Origin: Saccoglossus kowalevskii
Lineage: Eukaryota > Hemichordata > Enteropneusta > Harrimaniidae
Direction: 5' to 3'
Assembly (NCBI RefSeq): GCF_000003605.2
Contig: NW_003107587.1
Coordinates: 346,522-382,271 of the forward strand
Length of the DNA: 35,750 nt
Shown: in pieces, positions 32,061-35,750 of the stretch
How positions within the stretch are numbered: position 1 is the stretch's first letter
Layout of the letters: each line of letters opens with the position of its first letter
The notes under the pieces: model-generated
What the model was told of the DNA's origin: nothing
What the model saw: the letters and a program-made list of their open reading frames with translations, nothing else
Database searches by the model: none
Position numbers and translations under genes: made by a program

Positions 32061-33012
32061 GTGAGTTATTAATAAAAAGTAAATCTGACTAAACATACAA
32101 CCTACAATTTAATTGATTTTGATTGGAAACTAGTGCGAAATCGACACATTCGACTGATTACATGGATAAATTGCACTATGCCAATTTGGTTAGGTGATCT
32201 CATTAATATGCATAAATGCGATTCTGCACGAACTGCTATAGCTATAAGCATACAATCAAATTTTTATGAAAACTTTGATGAAACGGTGTCCGATGCGCAT
32301 ATCCAGTGTACATGCATTAATTGTTAACAGTATTCTGTTTATTTGCTATAGTGTTTTTACTGAAAATATGAAATTCTGAATAATACAAGAAATATCATGT
32401 GATTTTATATGAAACATAAAAGAAACCACATTCCCGGAAAAAGACATCACCCGTGTTACGCTTGAAGCTGTTATGCCAACTGCAATATCATGTAACATAG
32501 GCTGAAATGATTTCCGAACTGACTTCAATGTGATCTGCTAAAACTTGTACTTTAACGGAAATAACTATTTGGTATGTGACCACGTAAGACGCAATAATCA
32601 TCCGAAGAAAGATCCCGGATGTTGCCACACCCGTCCCATTTGATCGAACACAAGCTATATGTCACTGCGCATTCTATGTTCGACGGCGTAAGGCCATGAT
32701 CACGACTGTTTATTCGTAATGAGAACCACTGTAGCCCGGTATGGACATATTAAAGCCGATTTAATGAGAAAAAAACAAACTGGGACATCGTGACATACAC
32801 AGCGCAGTTCATTTCATATCCACCAAACGACGTACAAGCACGTGATCACGAAGCGGTTGATTAGTTGATGACATTTCCCATCATGACCGCTTTCTATGCC
32901 TTAATTAACTCGTAAGCTGTCATTAATTTTCAAGCGTTTTAATAATTAACTGGCCTGAAATATTGCAATTTTAAGTATTTTTAAGCATGAAAACGTTACG
33001 CAATGACTTTTG
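32061..33012. other. No gene seen
   Basis: Mixed-composition DNA with scattered CpG. I see no frame, RNA or repeat that I can support. Confidence 0.5.
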
Positions 33013-33060
33013 ACGAAGCACAGTCCCACAACAACCGGTGTTGAGGGACTGTGTACGAAG
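33013..33060. repeat. Hairpin with 9+5 bp stem, flanked by ACGAAG direct repeats
   Basis: CACAGTCCC (33019-33027) pairs with GGGACTGTG (33045-33053). After one A/A mismatch, CAACA pairs with TGTTG around the loop ACCGG. The direct repeat ACGAAG is immediately left (33013-33018) and one base to the right (33055-33060), as if a 35-36 bp palindrome had inserted with a 6-bp duplication. Confidence 0.75.
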
Positions 33061-33337
33061 TAAACGTTGAGTTAAATGTAAGCGAAAGTGCACTTGCGTG
33101 TTCGATTTTTATTCATCAAATACTGCTATGTTTTTATTGACAAAACAACGCACTGATTTTTGAGAATATAATTAAGGATTGTTAAAAAAAATTCCTAAAT
33201 TGTCACTTTAATCATGTACCTTGTCTAGTTTGCGAGGGCGCTGTCACTGACACCGAATGGATATACTCGTGTGCTGGGCTGACGTAAAGTGATCTGAGGT
33301 GACCATAGTTCTTGAATCGACAGATGACTATAGAAAT

Positions 33338-33369
33338 GAAATAAAATAAAATAAAATAAAATAAAATAA
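33338..33369. repeat. (AAAAT)n microsatellite
   Basis: About six pentanucleotide units lie in a row (AAATAAAATAAAATAAAAT). Confidence 0.9.
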
Positions 33370-34949
33370 GTTTATAATTAAGTCCAAAGGCCATTGTAAG
33401 TACGATTTCCCGATTTTGAAAGCCGACAACTGAACAACTGTGACTGTCATATTAACGTCCCAATTACGTAAGATTCCCCTTACGTAACAAGAGAACGCAG
33501 CCTTATTAATTCTGTGAATAATGGATTTAACAAAGCTATAAAGACACTTAGTCTTACCAATATTGACACACTATTACTCCTGACCGTATACACGTCAATA
33601 ATTAATCTAAGACCCGCCAGTTGGATTATGATGCACTCCAAAAATAGCCTGAGTAAATGACATATACGATTAGAGATTAAAATAAACCTACAACGACACT
33701 CAGATTTCGAATTTATGGGGTTGTCACAGGTCGACCGATATAGATATTGATTAAGAATAGTTCTTTCCTCTGTGTCTACGCACATTTTTGGACGTCATTG
33801 CATTTTAGAGCTGATTATCATCCGTGAAGAGGGGCCAGTTATTTTTCAACATATAACATTGCTTTTTTTCTGGAAATTGGAAAGCACGGGATGCTTCGTT
33901 TACTAACGTTTTTTTTAAATCAATTTAATTCAAAGACGTTACGTCATTTCAAAACGAAAAATAGCATTTAGTAATGTGTATTGCATTTATTACTGTATGA
34001 TATATTATGAATGAAAAAGATCACGATTTCTAGCATTCATTATCAGGATTCTTGTAACAAAAACATTTGTCTTCGCCATATTATAAAGTAGGCAGATTAC
34101 ACTTTATCTAGTATGATATATTATTTGTTCAATAATAATTATGATGTGACTATTTAGAGAAAGTATTTTCTCCTTGAAGAGTATCTTTTGCTGAAATATT
34201 TTCCAAGGATACTGAGAGAAATTCACCATTCTTTATACGCAACACCCCGGAAAGACCTAATATAGTACCTAACATAGTGAGATTGCAGAAACATGTGTAA
34301 ACTAGTTTCATTCAAGTACATAGACATGAAATTACACAAGGTGGTCTCATATGGAAAAGTTAGTGTAATGGATATTACTAGTATATCTAAAGTTTGGATT
34401 CTATTGTAACAGAGAATACAACGCTTTCCACTCTGTACCCCCAACATTAAATAAAGATTAATGATTTGCCTCTAGCAGGTACAAAATAGGACACAGACAA
34501 CAATCTGCGGAATACCCTGCAATAAATGCCACCCTGTAATCCATTTTGAATAATCATACAAAGGAGATGTTTTTTAAAGTATAGATGCAGGTTCGTCGGC
34601 ACTCGGAGTGTTTTTTTTTCTTTTTTTCACCCAGACACTCTTGGCTAGATAGTGTTAAAATTTCGGAGCTCTGTCAATTATAGTGGAACATACTCAAAAC
34701 ACGATTTAAAAAAAATAGGAAACCGAGGCACGCGTATGTGATTAAAAGTCCCGAAAGTTTGTTAACGTGGCTCTTTGATTGACAAGTCACGGTACAGCGG
34801 TATGTGACTTCATGTCCTGGCTCCCTGATTACTTACCTCAAGCGCGATCAACTAGCCTTGCAAACTACATAAAGTAGACAGACAAGACGTAGACGCTTTC
34901 AGCATGCCAAGCGGAATGAAAAAAAAAAACACAGTTGTAAATGATAAAC
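33370..34949. other. No supported gene; one strong minus-strand donor
   Basis: GCTTGAG|GTAAGT on the minus strand (exon end 34837) is a consensus 5' splice site in a GC-richer stretch (34720-34910). The preceding frame is closed by stops, so at most a noncoding exon is possible. Confidence 0.3.
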
Positions 34950-35078
34950 TTTATTCAATGGATCTTATATTGATGAGCTAATTCACGGTGTTCTGATGAA
35001 TACAAGTGACACATGGCGATATGACTAGTGTAAAATATCGCATAATTTAAAAATGAAAAAAACTTTATTCATTTTATT
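34950..35078 (-). promoter_or_regulatory. Possible minus-strand polyadenylation signals
   Basis: TTTATT at 34950-34955, 35064-35069 and 35073-35078 reads AATAAA on the minus strand. The first is followed, in minus-strand direction, by a T11 run (34918-34931 on plus), a plausible U-rich downstream element. These would end a minus-strand transcript whose gene lies beyond the right edge. In AT-rich DNA such hexamers are common by chance. Confidence 0.18.
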
Positions 35079-35750
35079 CCGTATTATCCTCAATCAGAAC
35101 CGTGCTATTCAATACTCATAACCTGTACACTGTCAATGCCATTTGTCATAATTTGTAGAACTTTTGTAGAACCAGGATTTGAGAATCCAATCCACTATAT
35201 CAATATATATATAGAGAGATTGTAACATACTGTTTTTTTTTAATAATACAGAGTTGTACTTCATGGCATTTTGAGAAAGATGTTTTGGCTGCATGTAGAT
35301 GAGCTTCCAACGCCCACTTAACTATTCAGAACACTCTACTGAACAAGATTATACAATCGTTTAAGCAAATTAAACGCCGATTAGTATCTTATATCTATCT
35401 AGGCCCTCTAACGTTTTCTTCTTATCAGAATACAGAATAAAAAAGTTGCTACACTGTCATACTATCTGATATTGGAAGCGATCATTAATTATACATGGAG
35501 ATTACATAAATATCATGAGTGCATCCAATAACACAAAGTTACATCACCAATACAAACATAGTAAAAAAATAAATAATATGATTATAAAAATGAACAATGT
35601 AAAGCAAAGAACACATCAAAGAATACAAAGTGAAAATAATAAATAAATGTAAAATAATAAAACGTCCGACAATACACAGTTACTAGGGAAAACAATAGAG
35701 ATCTTAGAACCCATAGTGACAAAATCAATATAAAACAATACAACATCCGT

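Overview
The window looks like AT-rich nuclear DNA from an animal. It has one clearly recognisable protein-coding exon with a canonical splice donor, one intact eukaryotic tRNA gene with internal pol III boxes, many microsatellites and minisatellites, and several families of short inverted-repeat transposons (MITEs). There are no operons, ribosome binding sites or dense gene packing. The closest recognisable protein is SAMD5, a SAM-domain protein, so the host is a metazoan. The GCGAAAAT-rich terminal repeats and frequent TACATGTA-type words remind me of marine invertebrates such as molluscs, but that is an impression and not proof.

Layout. Bases 1-17250 hold no gene I can support. They are dominated by repeats: an AT microsatellite (about 815-945), a 12-copy 36-bp minisatellite (1560-1991), an ATGA-type compound repeat (6381-6829), a 142-bp tandem duplication (7410-7681), a roughly 38-copy 47-bp minisatellite (11163-12938), and at least six MITEs. 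This stretch lies 3' of the SAMD5-like exon on its strand, so it may be that gene's first intron.

Bases 17352-17789 (minus strand) are the first coding exon of a SAMD5-like gene. It has a good start context, an in-phase GTAAGT donor and an upstream CCAAT box and CRE. The second coding exon was not found.

Bases 17950-35750 are less repetitive at the kilobase scale. They hold a TATA-preceded 56-codon ORF (18648), a nested inverted-repeat element (19190-19690), a candidate spliced minus-strand exon with an ETS/CRE motif upstream (20102-20225), tRNA-Val(CAC) (21269-21341), an 85-codon ORF with no ATG (25537), a CpG-dense patch with two perfect dyads and a splice donor (25930-26034), a 127-bp TIR element (26753-26879), a candidate exon (27677-27821), an AAT microsatellite (28245-28373), a 72-bp triplicate (31077-31294) and a perfect hairpin with short flanking repeats (33019-33053).

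No set of genes here forms a pathway. Only the SAMD5-like exon and the tRNA are firm. The other coding calls are candidates that need transcript data.
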